From a virus, in the IMG/VR virus record IMGVR_UViG_3300021376_000071, positions 1 through 56,120 of that record: a DNA stretch of 56,120 nt; one strand, given 5' to 3'. A program made the translations under genes and the position numbers. Numbering within the stretch: position 1 is the stretch's first letter; every line of letters starts with the position of its first letter. The notes under the pieces were generated by a model that was not told where the DNA came from, did not search any database, and saw only the letters and a program-made list of their open reading frames with translations. Positions 18,567 to 26,800 of the stretch are shown piece by piece.

Positions 18567-18716
18567 TTACTTCTTTTTCTTTCCTTTGGACTTAGAGGAC
18601 TTAGAGGACTTGGACTTCTTGCCTTTGCCCTTCTTTGCAAATTTACGGTTTGCAGCAGCAAGAGTCTTCATTCCGTGCTTGTTGTTAGGTTGCATACATC
18701 CACATGTTGCACACAT
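18567..18716 (-). CDS. Tiny Lys-rich protein with N-terminal Cys motif
   Basis: 49 aa, shorter than usual gene-caller limits. Starts MCATCGCMQPNNKHGMK and ends with about 25 residues of almost pure Lys/Ser/Gly. AGGAG lies 7 bases before the ATG. The three-cysteine start may bind metal and the tail could bind nucleic acid, but the function is unknown. Last of six tiny basic genes in a row. Confidence 0.75.
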   Translation of the reverse strand: MCATCGCMQPNNKHGMKTLAAANRKFAKKGKGKKSKSSKSSKSKGKKKK

Positions 18717-18725
18717 GTCTTTCTC

Positions 18726-18962
18726 CTATCTATGTCTTGCCGTTTTTTTGGCAATGTCTTTGGGTTGCTTTACGAACTGCTTTCCTTCTTTGTTACCTTT
18801 GGCTTTGGCACGATTAGTGGCAGCCTTCTCGCCAGGGGTTAAAGAATCCCAGGCTTTTTCTGGAAGGTAACGCTTTTTGCCTTTTGATGGCTTACCGTCA
18901 GAAGTTTTCCACTTCTGTGCAGTCCACTTCTTTAAAGACTCTTGCGACTTTTTTACAGCCAT
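18726..18962 (-). CDS. Small basic phage protein (DUF5872-like)
   Basis: 78 aa, about 30% Lys/Arg. Pattern SLKKWTAQKWKTSDGKPS, GKKRYLPEKAWDSLTPGEKA and GKQFVKQPKDIAKKTARHR matches a small basic family frequent in aquatic phage genomes (I think of it as DUF5872-type; the label is from memory). Probably a nucleic-acid-binding or virion-packaged protein. Shares one base with the upstream gene. Confidence 0.8.
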   Translation of the reverse strand: MAVKKSQESLKKWTAQKWKTSDGKPSKGKKRYLPEKAWDSLTPGEKAATNRAKAKGNKEGKQFVKQPKDIAKKTARHR

Positions 18963-19168
18963 TAGTCTTTGTAACCTCCACCCTTCTTCTTGTATTCAGA
19001 TGCAAGAAGTTGAGCCTTACGTGCAGACCATTCTCCTGGGTCTCCACCTTTTGTACCTGCTTTAATCTTGTTGAACAAAGCCTTACGCATACCAGGCTTG
19101 GTGTAGTTACCTGCCTCGTTTACTTTGGACTTTGATGCTTTTTTAACGGGCTTCTTTTTGGCTGCCAT
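18962..19168 (-). CDS. Small basic phage protein
   Basis: 68 aa. The core AGNYTKPGMRKALFNKIKAG, then GEWSARKAQLLASEYKKKGG, recurs in many tailed phages, often next to the previous family. Strongly basic with a folded-looking core, so a packaged or DNA-binding protein is plausible. Function unknown. Its ATG overlaps the stop of the 41-aa gene upstream as TAATG. Confidence 0.8.
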   Translation of the reverse strand: MAAKKKPVKKASKSKVNEAGNYTKPGMRKALFNKIKAGTKGGDPGEWSARKAQLLASEYKKKGGGYKD

Positions 19169-19293
19169 TATTTACCCTTCTTTGATTTGCGTATTTTTTT
19201 TGTTGCGGGAACGCAGTTGGGAACTTTCTTGCCGTTCTTGTTCTTCCAACCTTTTTGAACGTACCCCTCCCAACAAGGACCTCTTTCTGCCAT
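19168..19293 (-). CDS. Tiny basic protein with paired-Cys core
   Basis: 41 aa, below gene-caller cutoffs. Sequence includes PCWEGYVQKGWKNKNGKK and VPNCVPATKK, a Cys-Trp...Asn-Cys-Val-Pro pattern that recurs in short phage ORFs. It is bounded on both sides by TAATG-type overlaps, so it is very probably translated. Function unknown. Confidence 0.75.
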   Translation of the reverse strand: MAERGPCWEGYVQKGWKNKNGKKVPNCVPATKKIRKSKKGK

Positions 19294-19424
19294 TATCGAC
19301 CTTGCGTTCTGTGAGGGTTTGCTTTGTGCCATTGCTTTACTGCTTTGACACCTTGCTTAATGTTTTTAGACCCACTTTTTTTAGTGAGGTTAATCTTGTC
19401 GTACGACTTTTCGTTTTTTTGCAT
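19293..19424 (-). CDS. Tiny basic protein
   Basis: 43 aa. Contains SYDKINLTKKSG and VKQWHKANPHRTQGR, strongly basic and probably helical. Its stop overlaps the next ATG (TAATG), and it starts two bases after the stop of the 54-aa gene. A weak SD (GAAGAG) precedes it, so translation probably depends on coupling. Function unknown. Confidence 0.65.
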   Translation of the reverse strand: MQKNEKSYDKINLTKKSGSKNIKQGVKAVKQWHKANPHRTQGR

Positions 19425-19426
19425 GA

Positions 19427-19591
19427 TTACTCTTCAGATTCAGCAGACTCTTCTGTTACCTCTAATGCTGCAACTTTTGCAAGTGCTTCTTCTAATCTAA
19501 CAATTAAACGTTCATCATTGTTAGCAGTTTTTGCTGTTTCTAACTCTGCTGTAAGAGTTGCAGTCGCTGCTGCTTTTTGTTCTGCGTTCAT
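19427..19591 (-). CDS. Tiny acidic coiled-coil protein
   Basis: 54 aa with a good SD (GGAAG, 4-5 bases upstream) and an ATGA overlap with the end of the preceding neck gene. Almost entirely Ala/Glu/Leu/Lys heptads (LTAELETAKTA, RLEEALAKVAALE) ending in an acidic tail (EESAESEE). It is acidic where its five downstream neighbours are strongly basic, suggesting a possible partner. Function unknown. Confidence 0.7.
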   Translation of the reverse strand: MNAEQKAAATATLTAELETAKTANNDERLIVRLEEALAKVAALEVTEESAESEE

Positions 19592-20139
19592 TGGACTTCC
19601 TTCGTTGATAGGGCGTACTGTTTAAATTGTGGGTCATTGACCAACTCCTCAGAGTTGACCTCAGTGCAATCAACCGTGACTACTGCCCAGTTGTAACCAA
19701 AGTGACCACGGGGATTTACACGAGTTGGATTAAACACATTACCTCTGTAAAGGATACGGTCTTTAATGTGTTTTTGAGGGTTGACTAACATCTCAGGAAC
19801 AAGTCTTTGAACATCTCCTACGTTCAACACTATTCTAAGAGAGTCGACTACGTAGAAACCGCGTTCGTTCATTTCGTTTCCTCCACGAACCAATTGTACG
19901 GTTACGCAAGGCATATTGAAAGGAAGCATCCAACGACGACCTTCTCCAGGGGTGAAACTAGAGGTGTCGTATACGTCGTCTACGATAGCGGTAACGTTCT
20001 CATCTAGGTAGTACTCACTCCACCTAAACCAGTCAACATCAACACCTACAGGATGCTGTATGTCTTCCTTTATGGATTCATACATTCGCTTTTGTTCAAA
20101 GTCCATGTTGAAACGGCCTTGCATCCTGCTGCCTCGCAT
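19588..20139 (-). CDS. Head completion/neck protein
   Basis: 183 aa from the ATG in a TGATG junction with the glycosyltransferase gene; a TTG one codon earlier is also open. Beta-rich central part (VDWFRWSEYYLDENVTAIVD, WMLPFNMPCVTVQLVRGG, GFYVVDSLRIVLNVGDV) and an acidic end resemble neck proteins that close the portal after packaging. It comes before the connector and terminator genes, as expected. The fibre block separates it from the first neck gene. Confidence 0.6.
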   Translation of the reverse strand: MRGSRMQGRFNMDFEQKRMYESIKEDIQHPVGVDVDWFRWSEYYLDENVTAIVDDVYDTSSFTPGEGRRWMLPFNMPCVTVQLVRGGNEMNERGFYVVDSLRIVLNVGDVQRLVPEMLVNPQKHIKDRILYRGNVFNPTRVNPRGHFGYNWAVVTVDCTEVNSEELVNDPQFKQYALSTKEVQ

Positions 20140-21188
20140 CAAGACTCCTTATAGAACTCTAAGTTCTTCTTTAGACGTTTGTCTGTAGGGTTAAGGTTAA
20201 GGGCTTCTTGACCAAACGTCAGGGCTTCCTCTTTATAACCTAAATTATGAGCAGCAATTGCTGCTATGTCATAGGGAAAATCGCTCCACACTTTAGGGTC
20301 ATTTAGGTATTGAAGAGGCTTTTCTTTAATCTCAATCGCTCTTAAACAAGATGCGTAACACTCTCTCCATAATTCGTTTTCGTAGTAGTACTCTGCTAGT
20401 TCTACCCATGGTTCTCTACCTTCTGGATATTCAAGAGCAGCCTTCTTAAACCATTCTTCTCGTTCCTTACCTTCAGAACATTTAGCAATATACCTCATAG
20501 AGGCAGCACGTTCTGGTTTCCATACGGCTCGTTTTAAAGACAGATGGCGTTGAAGTTCTTCTTTAGCCTTGTCACACATTTGATGAAAAAAGTATTCCCG
20601 TCCTAAATAATGAGAGTTACGGTCATCTTCAGGGTCTTCAGCAACAGCCAGTTCTAACATGGGGAAATATTGACTACGAGATTTTGATTGGTCTGGATGA
20701 TGGTGAATTTGTAGCCCAATCCACTCTTGGACTTCTGGTATTAGGTAACTGTTTAATACTTCGTGTACTGGATGTTTCCAACGATATCCTTGACGAGCAT
20801 GAATTTTATCTCCACCGTAAACAAGTCCTTCTGAACCATCTGCGTTCCAAGACCACACGTATTTATATCGTGGTCTTGTTACAGTGCTTGGTGTTTTTTC
20901 TATATGTTCTCTCCAACCTGGAGCAAGAACTTCGTCAACGTCTAAAGCAATACAATAATCGATGTCTGTAGGAATATGAGAAAGAGAAGCATTGCGAGCA
21001 TCATCAAAACGCCAGGGTTTAATTCGTATATCTACGACGTGTATCCCTAACTCACGGGCTAATTCAACTGTTCCATCAGTAGACCCAGTATCAGCAAGAA
21101 GAAAAAAGTCTGCTTCTTTTGCTGACTCATACCACCTTTGAACAAATTGTTTTTCGTTTAAAGCGATGCTGTAGACCGCTATTTTCAT
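20139..21188 (-). CDS. GT2-family glycosyltransferase with TPR-like C-terminus
   Basis: 349 aa. GT-A fold: MKIAVYSIALNEKQFVQRWY, then LLADTGSTDGTVELARELG and IALDVDEVLAPGW, the DVD being the metal-binding DxD. C-terminal half carries TPR-like helical repeats (YRWKHPVHEVLNS, KAKEELQRHLSLKRA, AIAAHNLGYKEEALTFGQEA). Good SD (GGAG). Placed directly after the collagen-like fibre genes in a neck operon, it may modify the virion fibres; the alternative is modification of the host surface or cell envelope. No membrane anchor. Confidence 0.85.
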   Translation of the reverse strand: MKIAVYSIALNEKQFVQRWYESAKEADFFLLADTGSTDGTVELARELGIHVVDIRIKPWRFDDARNASLSHIPTDIDYCIALDVDEVLAPGWREHIEKTPSTVTRPRYKYVWSWNADGSEGLVYGGDKIHARQGYRWKHPVHEVLNSYLIPEVQEWIGLQIHHHPDQSKSRSQYFPMLELAVAEDPEDDRNSHYLGREYFFHQMCDKAKEELQRHLSLKRAVWKPERAASMRYIAKCSEGKEREEWFKKAALEYPEGREPWVELAEYYYENELWRECYASCLRAIEIKEKPLQYLNDPKVWSDFPYDIAAIAAHNLGYKEEALTFGQEALNLNPTDKRLKKNLEFYKES

Positions 21189-21205
21189 ATTGTACTCCGT
21201 TTAGT

Positions 21206-22024
21206 TTATATTCTTAGCCCTGATGAACCCATTCCTGAATGTATAGCGCAGTTGTAATAAACAGGGCTTGTAAAGTTGTAGGCTATTACGGCAGTTACCT
21301 TTCGGTTAGTAGCACTCGCACTCCAAGCAGCAGAATACGCAGTAAATGTTGTGTAGGTATAAGCGTCTATAGTGTAAGTAACTCCTTGTGCTGAGTTAAG
21401 AGCAGAGGCTGTGTTGTCTTGAGCAGAAGACAGATAGAACGGATGACCGTCAACGGTATCGCTAGATACGTCAAATACATAGGTCATTCCTGGAAGTAAC
21501 TTTAGTTGTGGGGTTTGAACGCCATCAACAAAGTAGTAATTACTTCCAAGGACAGACTGCACAGTAATGATATGAGTGATGACTGCTGTACCAGCAGGTC
21601 CAGCGTTACCTTGAACTCCAGCAGCACCTGTTGGTCCTGTTGGTCCTGTAGGTCCTGCAACGTTTGAATCAGCACCTGTTGGACCAGTTGGTCCAGTTAC
21701 TGTTGATGCTGGTCCAGTAGCACCTGTTGGGCCAACACCGCCTTCTGCACCTGTTGGTCCTGTTGGTCCTCCTACTCCAGTAGCACCTGTTGGTCCTGTA
21801 GGTCCAATAGAGCCAACTGGTCCAGTAGGTCCAGTAGGTCCGTCTGGTCCTGTTGGGCCAGTTGGTCCACCAGAGGGACCTGTTGGTCCTTGTGGTCCAG
21901 TCGGTCCTTCAGGTCCACCAGAAGGTCCTGTTGGTCCTGTAGGACCTGCAGCACCTGCTGGACCTTGAACGCCTTGTTCAATGCTTACCCAAGCGGAACC
22001 ATTCCAATACTTTAACTGTGGCAT
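21206..22024 (-). CDS. Collagen-like fibre protein with C-terminal cupredoxin-like domain
   Basis: 272 aa. Residues 1-20 hold a fibre lead-in ([13 protein letters not shown]), 21-145 are Gly-X-Y repeats dominated by Gly-Pro-Thr, and 146-272 form a beta-sandwich resembling a cupredoxin. His194 (GHPF), Cys259, His262 and Met265 (CAIHSGMG at the C-terminus) line up with the type-1 copper ligand set. Probably a trimeric head/neck fibre with a metal-capable tip. TAATG overlap with the upstream gene. Confidence 0.85.
   Translation of the reverse strand: MPQLKYWNGSAWVSIEQGVQGPAGAAGPTGPTGPSGGPEGPTGPQGPTGPSGGPTGPTGPDGPTGPTGPVGSIGPTGPTGATGVGGPTGPTGAEGGVGPTGATGPASTVTGPTGPTGADSNVAGPTGPTGPTGAAGVQGNAGPAGTAVITHIITVQSVLGSNYYFVDGVQTPQLKLLPGMTYVFDVSSDTVDGHPFYLSSAQDNTASALNSAQGVTYTIDAYTYTTFTAYSAAWSASATNRKVTAVIAYNFTSPVYYNCAIHSGMGSSGLRI
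21600..21965 (-). repeat. Collagen-type codon repeats in the 272-aa fibre gene
   Basis: Nine-base-unit repeats encoding Gly-Pro-Thr and Gly-X-Y, such as GGTCCTGTTGGTCC/GGACCAACAGGA on the two strands. Repeats of this sort can recombine and change fibre length. Confidence 0.85.
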
Positions 22025-23343
22025 TATGACAACCTACTCCAATATCGATGCGTCATATTACTAAACGAGTCTCGTGTTGTTGGCAAATCTGACGTAGAAG
22101 AAGCAGAGCCCGCCATTCTTGGAGAAGCAGCAAGAATTGCAGTAGAGGCGGAACCACCAGCCACTGATGCGAGGGTCGGGGGTGTAGAAGCAACTACAAC
22201 CACGGCTACTGCATAACGGCTACCTGCAGTTAGTGTGTAAGAAGTTGGATAACTACCAGTTGAATCTAATGCTCCTGTGTAAATGCTGTTTGAAACAGTA
22301 AATCTTGATGCGTCGTTATTTGTTCTTGCAACTAAAGTAGCGGTTGTTCCATCAAATGTATACAAACCAAAACGCACAAGTGATACACCTGAAGCAACAG
22401 TTGAACCTGAAGAAAACGATATGTTAGAAACTGTTAAATCTTCTGTAGGAGTAAAAAATGAAAAATACGTATTGTTTGAAGCAACTGCTGTAGTTCCATT
22501 CACTAAATCTCTTACTGGAACATCCAATGTTGTTGCAGAGTTATGCAGCGAGTCTCTAAGCCAAGGTTGAGCAACAGAGTTATAAGAAGTTTCATCCGTA
22601 TCAAGCCATAGAACATCTGTTGTAGAAGGAGTACTTGTTTGAGCAACTAGTGCAGTTGGTCCCGTAGGACCAGTTGGTCCAGTTGGTCCTGCATCACCTG
22701 TTGGTCCTGTAGGTCCTCCTGAAGGTCCGATAGGTCCTTGTGGTCCAGTAGGTCCAGTAACTGAGGGACCAAGTGCTCCAGTAGGTCCAGTAGGTCCAGC
22801 AGCACCTGTTGGTCCTGTTGGTCCTCCTGAAGGTCCGATAGGTCCAGTAGGTCCAGTAGGTCCGTTTGGTCCAGCAGAACCTGCAGGACCAGTTGGTCCT
22901 AAAGTTATGGAAGCAATCCACTGAACACCGCTCCAAAAACTAACGGAATTATCTGTTTTAATCCAGATATCGCCAATTTGAGGAAGATTGGGTTCATAAG
23001 CCGAATAAGTTACATACTGTTTACCGTCTACTTCGTAAGCAGCAGTAACTGAATATGAAAGGTCTGCAGTTGTTCCTGTAACTTTTATGGTATCACCAGT
23101 ATTTAATGCAAATCTAAATGTTTCAAATGCTTGACCTTGTGTTATTTCAAGGTCTTTAACTATTACCAAAGTTGTTGGGTCTGTATAAACAGAACCAGTT
23201 GGCACAACATAAACAGTTGTTTTTGCTGTTTGAGTTCCTTTATTAGCAATAATTAAAGAAGCAACGTAACCACGACTTGCGGTTACAAGGTCTGTAAGAG
23301 AATCTCTACCAGGATTGGATACGGCTAGACGTGTTACTGGCAT
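22024..23343 (-). CDS. Collagen-like fibre protein with N-terminal paralogous beta domain
   Basis: 439 aa from the ATG at 23343 (TAATG junction); the track start nine residues earlier has no support. Residues about 1-110 are a beta domain with FETFRFALN, homologous to the 174-aa protein upstream. A short module ending in VQWIAS precedes the Gly-X-Y region (about 145-245, Gly-Pro-Thr rich), and residues about 250-439 form a C-terminal beta-rich adhesin/carbohydrate-binding-like domain. Likely a neck-side fibre. Confidence 0.8.
   Translation of the reverse strand: MPVTRLAVSNPGRDSLTDLVTASRGYVASLIIANKGTQTAKTTVYVVPTGSVYTDPTTLVIVKDLEITQGQAFETFRFALNTGDTIKVTGTTADLSYSVTAAYEVDGKQYVTYSAYEPNLPQIGDIWIKTDNSVSFWSGVQWIASITLGPTGPAGSAGPNGPTGPTGPIGPSGGPTGPTGAAGPTGPTGALGPSVTGPTGPQGPIGPSGGPTGPTGDAGPTGPTGPTGPTALVAQTSTPSTTDVLWLDTDETSYNSVAQPWLRDSLHNSATTLDVPVRDLVNGTTAVASNNTYFSFFTPTEDLTVSNISFSSGSTVASGVSLVRFGLYTFDGTTATLVARTNNDASRFTVSNSIYTGALDSTGSYPTSYTLTAGSRYAVAVVVVASTPPTLASVAGGSASTAILAASPRMAGSASSTSDLPTTRDSFSNMTHRYWSRLS
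22655..22893 (-). repeat. Collagen-type codon repeats in the 439-aa fibre gene
   Basis: The same Gly-Pro-Thr codon units as in the other collagen genes, about 26 triplets with short breaks (for example [10 protein letters not shown]). Confidence 0.85.
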
Positions 23344-23867
23344 TAGTCTGTTACCGTCACTTTCTTCCAACCATCGTTAGTTTTAACTTCTAACGAATCA
23401 GTATCAGTATTAAATCTTACGTAACCAACTTCAGCAGCAGTTTCTCTAGCAGCAGTTGTGCCTTTATCAAGGTAAATAACGTTGTTAATTCCTCTAATAG
23501 TCTTATTTCTAAAGACTGCTGGCAAATCTGCTGGACTGAAATCGTCTGCTTGTAAAATTCCGTATGCTGAGAAAGAAGTTCCCGCTATTGTAGATTTTAC
23601 AAAAATAGAGTCGTTTGCATTTAATGCAAAACGAAACGTTTCAAAAGACTGGCCTACTCCAACAGTTAGGTTTGATGCAATGTACGCATATTCGTTTGCT
23701 TGTGCTGCTCCAGCAGGAACAACCCAAACGTCTACTTTGCAAACAGGAGTTGCTTGTGCTGAAGTATTAGCAATAACAACTGAAGTTAAATGAGCGTTTA
23801 GTACCGCGGTAAGTTGTTGATTACTATTAGCAGCGGGAGTCGCAACTCCAAGTCGAATAATCGCCAT
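23343..23867 (-). CDS. Fibre-associated beta protein, paralogue of the 439-aa fibre N-terminus
   Basis: 174 aa. Contains [25 protein letters not shown] and [19 protein letters not shown], matching the N-terminal domain of the downstream collagen-like protein ([40 protein letters not shown]). The C-terminus has the module [20 protein letters not shown], a common phage fibre cap. It may be an attachment or adaptor protein for the fibres. SD aggagg before ATG. Confidence 0.75.
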   Translation of the reverse strand: MAIIRLGVATPAANSNQQLTAVLNAHLTSVVIANTSAQATPVCKVDVWVVPAGAAQANEYAYIASNLTVGVGQSFETFRFALNANDSIFVKSTIAGTSFSAYGILQADDFSPADLPAVFRNKTIRGINNVIYLDKGTTAARETAAEVGYVRFNTDTDSLEVKTNDGWKKVTVTD

Positions 23868-23879
23868 GGGTTTTCCTCC

Positions 23880-26800
23880 TTAAGCCTGTGCTTCAGTCCA
23901 CGTTAACTTTGCTGAACAGAGTGTAGTATTACCAGTCAAGCGAGCAGCAGCAATTGTCAAAATGTCTGGTCCATCTGGGAATACTGAGTCTCCACCAAGA
24001 ATTGAGTTTGATAACTCAAACAAATCTCCGATATCCACAGTAGTCGACTGTTCTACACCGTTCTGACCAGCAGCACGGAAGTTATAAATTTGAGTACCGC
24101 CAGAAACTGTGTCGTTACCAGTGTGTTGGATAATTTGAGTCAACGAAGGAGAAGTCACTGCAGAAAAGTTTAAGTTGTTCAAACGAGGGTTAATAAGAAC
24201 CTTTACGTCAACCAACTGTGTTGTTTGAACAGCAAGTTCTACCATTCGCAACTGCATGCGGTTAATAACGTCACGGTCACCAAGTTTTCCAGTCAAACCG
24301 CTTGAAACCGAAGGAGACAGGCGGATTGAAAGAAGTGGTTGATAGTTAGCACCAGAAGAGTTGTTTAAAGAACCCTGTGGGTACAAGAAGAATGTGTATT
24401 GAGCATTACCTTGAGAAGTAAAGTCAATTGTGTTAGTTCCACCACTAGCATTGGCATCCGCTGCTGTTGGGTGAAGCGTTACGTTGTTTGCATCTACTGC
24501 ACGTATAAATAGCAAAGGAGTGCTATTTTGTAAATTAACAAAGTTGTAGGCTGGGTTTTGTGCAACAACTCTTGGGTTTTGTGAATTTGCACCTGTAATT
24601 CCTTGAGCAGTTAAACCAATAAACTGAACAGGTGTTCCTGTTGTAAATCCGTGTGTAGGAATGTTGATTTGGTTTGTTGTAACGTTAATTGCTGTTGAAC
24701 CAAAGGTCTTTGCTGTGGTTCCAGAAATTGTAAGAGTCTGACCAGGTTGTGAGAAGAGGTAGGCTTTATCATCATCAAACTTACCGTCCATGATGACTGA
24801 AGTACCCCAGTGGAATAAGAACGGAATATAAGTTGGGTCAGTGTAGGTAGTTACCTCATAGCGAGTAGGTAAGTTACCTGAGCGGAAATATGATTCTAAC
24901 TGGAAGTTATTGTGAATAAATTCGTGAACATATTGAACTTCGCCCTCTTTAGTCTTAAAGCCGTAACGAATCTTACCCGCACCGTACCAAGAGTAGTCAA
25001 TGTAAGCCATTTGAATCTTGTTTAGGTCAAGGTTATATCCAGTTGGACCTGTGCCATCGCAAGGGTCAATAGACCAGTTTTCTTGAGGAGTACGAGTATC
25101 TACTGTCTTAGTCATGATAATACCGCTCTTTGCTGGAGTGAAAGAGTGTGGTGTTCCTGAACCAGCAGAAGAAATAGCAACAACAACTGTTGCATCTGGT
25201 GATGCTTTTAATTTGAACTGATTATTGTCAATAAAATCAACGTAGTAGACGCGACCGTTAATTAAACCACCAATAGGTGTTCCATCAATTGAATCGTAAA
25301 TAACTGGAAGATTATTAGAGAATCCATGATTTTGTAAAACAAAAGAATCATCTGCAGCACGAACTACGCCTGTATTTCCATCTCCAGGGTTGAACTCTTT
25401 TTCAATACCATTTGAACCTTTGTATTCAGGCTTAATGGTTAAACGTGTATCACTAACGATGCTAGAAATCTTGTAAGACTGACCACGCATAACAATGTAG
25501 TCTCCAACGTTAAGTTGCGTTGTAAATGTTGTCCCAGTACCAAATACGTATTCAGTTCCTTGCAGAGCAGCAGCAGTACCAGCAACTTGTTGAGTTGAAG
25601 AACGACGAACTGCATAAATTTTTTGTCCATCAAACTCAAAAAACATTCCGTTTTGGAAATCAAACATACCAGCACGGATTGCACCATTTTGCCAACTATC
25701 TACGTTAAATTGTGGGAATCCATAAGCAATGTTGTTTGGTGCTGTTGGTACTGTAGAGGACGCAATACAAGTAAAGGTTAACGAATCAATAACTGTTACT
25801 TGGAAAATACCGTTGTAAACAGTGCTTAGTGCACCTAGGTTTGTCCTAGACTCAGAAATTTCAATGTACAAACCATTAATAAGACCATGAGGACGACGAG
25901 TTACACATTGGAATGTGGTATTGCTGACTCGACTTATCTTCTCAATATCAATTGTAGGTTTGAAGTTAATACCAAATGAAGTTTGCAAACCTTTACCAGA
26001 CTGATAACGGAAGTACTTACGAGTCTGACGAATAATCTGAGCATTAGAGGTTCCAACACCAGTCGACATTTCAACTCCACCGTCAAACGGTCTGTGAAGT
26101 GAGTATCCTTGTGGACGTACATAAACAAACGTCTGATATGAGTAAGACACAGAGGAGTAAGATGCTGCGTATGGTCTGTTAAGAGTTATCTGAGTATCAG
26201 AACCAATAGCAGTAATTGTTCTAATAATTGGAGCAGTTGGAATAGTTTCGGTAAAGGTGTGAGTAGTTCCAGAACCCTGAGTAGTTACAACTACTGGGTT
26301 TGTATTGGTATTTGCATCGTTTAAAGTGTTAAATAAACGAATTGTGTTTGCATCTATCCTTCTAACAAAGTAGAAGAAAGTAGAGTTCAAACCTGTAGGA
26401 GCAACGGAACCAGCACCTGTATTGTACTGAACGCAATCTCCTGTCGTAAATCCGTGTCCTGTAAGCGTAAATTGGTTTGTTGGCTGAACCGCAACGTTAG
26501 TACTAGAGAAAGTAGACACAGTAGTTGTGTTTGGTGGGAACAAGCGGAACTTGTCACCAACTTTAAGAATCTTAGCAAATGAAGTGTTTACACCATTTAC
26601 AAGGGTTGAACCTGAAGCCACACTTACGGTTCCAGAACCAGTTACAAACCCATTAATTTGAGCAGTTGTAAGGGTGTGGTCTACACCGCCACCCCATGAA
26701 GTCAAAGTCAAAGCAATACCAGATGCAGCGTTTTCTTCAGAAGAGGCTAACTGAATATAGTCTTTGCTTACGTTGATTACGTAATAGTTACTTTCATTAG

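Noticed and set aside
21772-21981. Minus-strand ORF of Leu/Asp/Gln repeats in the collagen gene
   Set aside because: Alternative frame of the Gly-X-Y repeat; composition is an artefact.
22694-22936. Trp/Tyr/Thr-rich ORF in the 439-aa fibre gene
   Set aside because: Alternative frame of the collagen codon repeats; not a gene.
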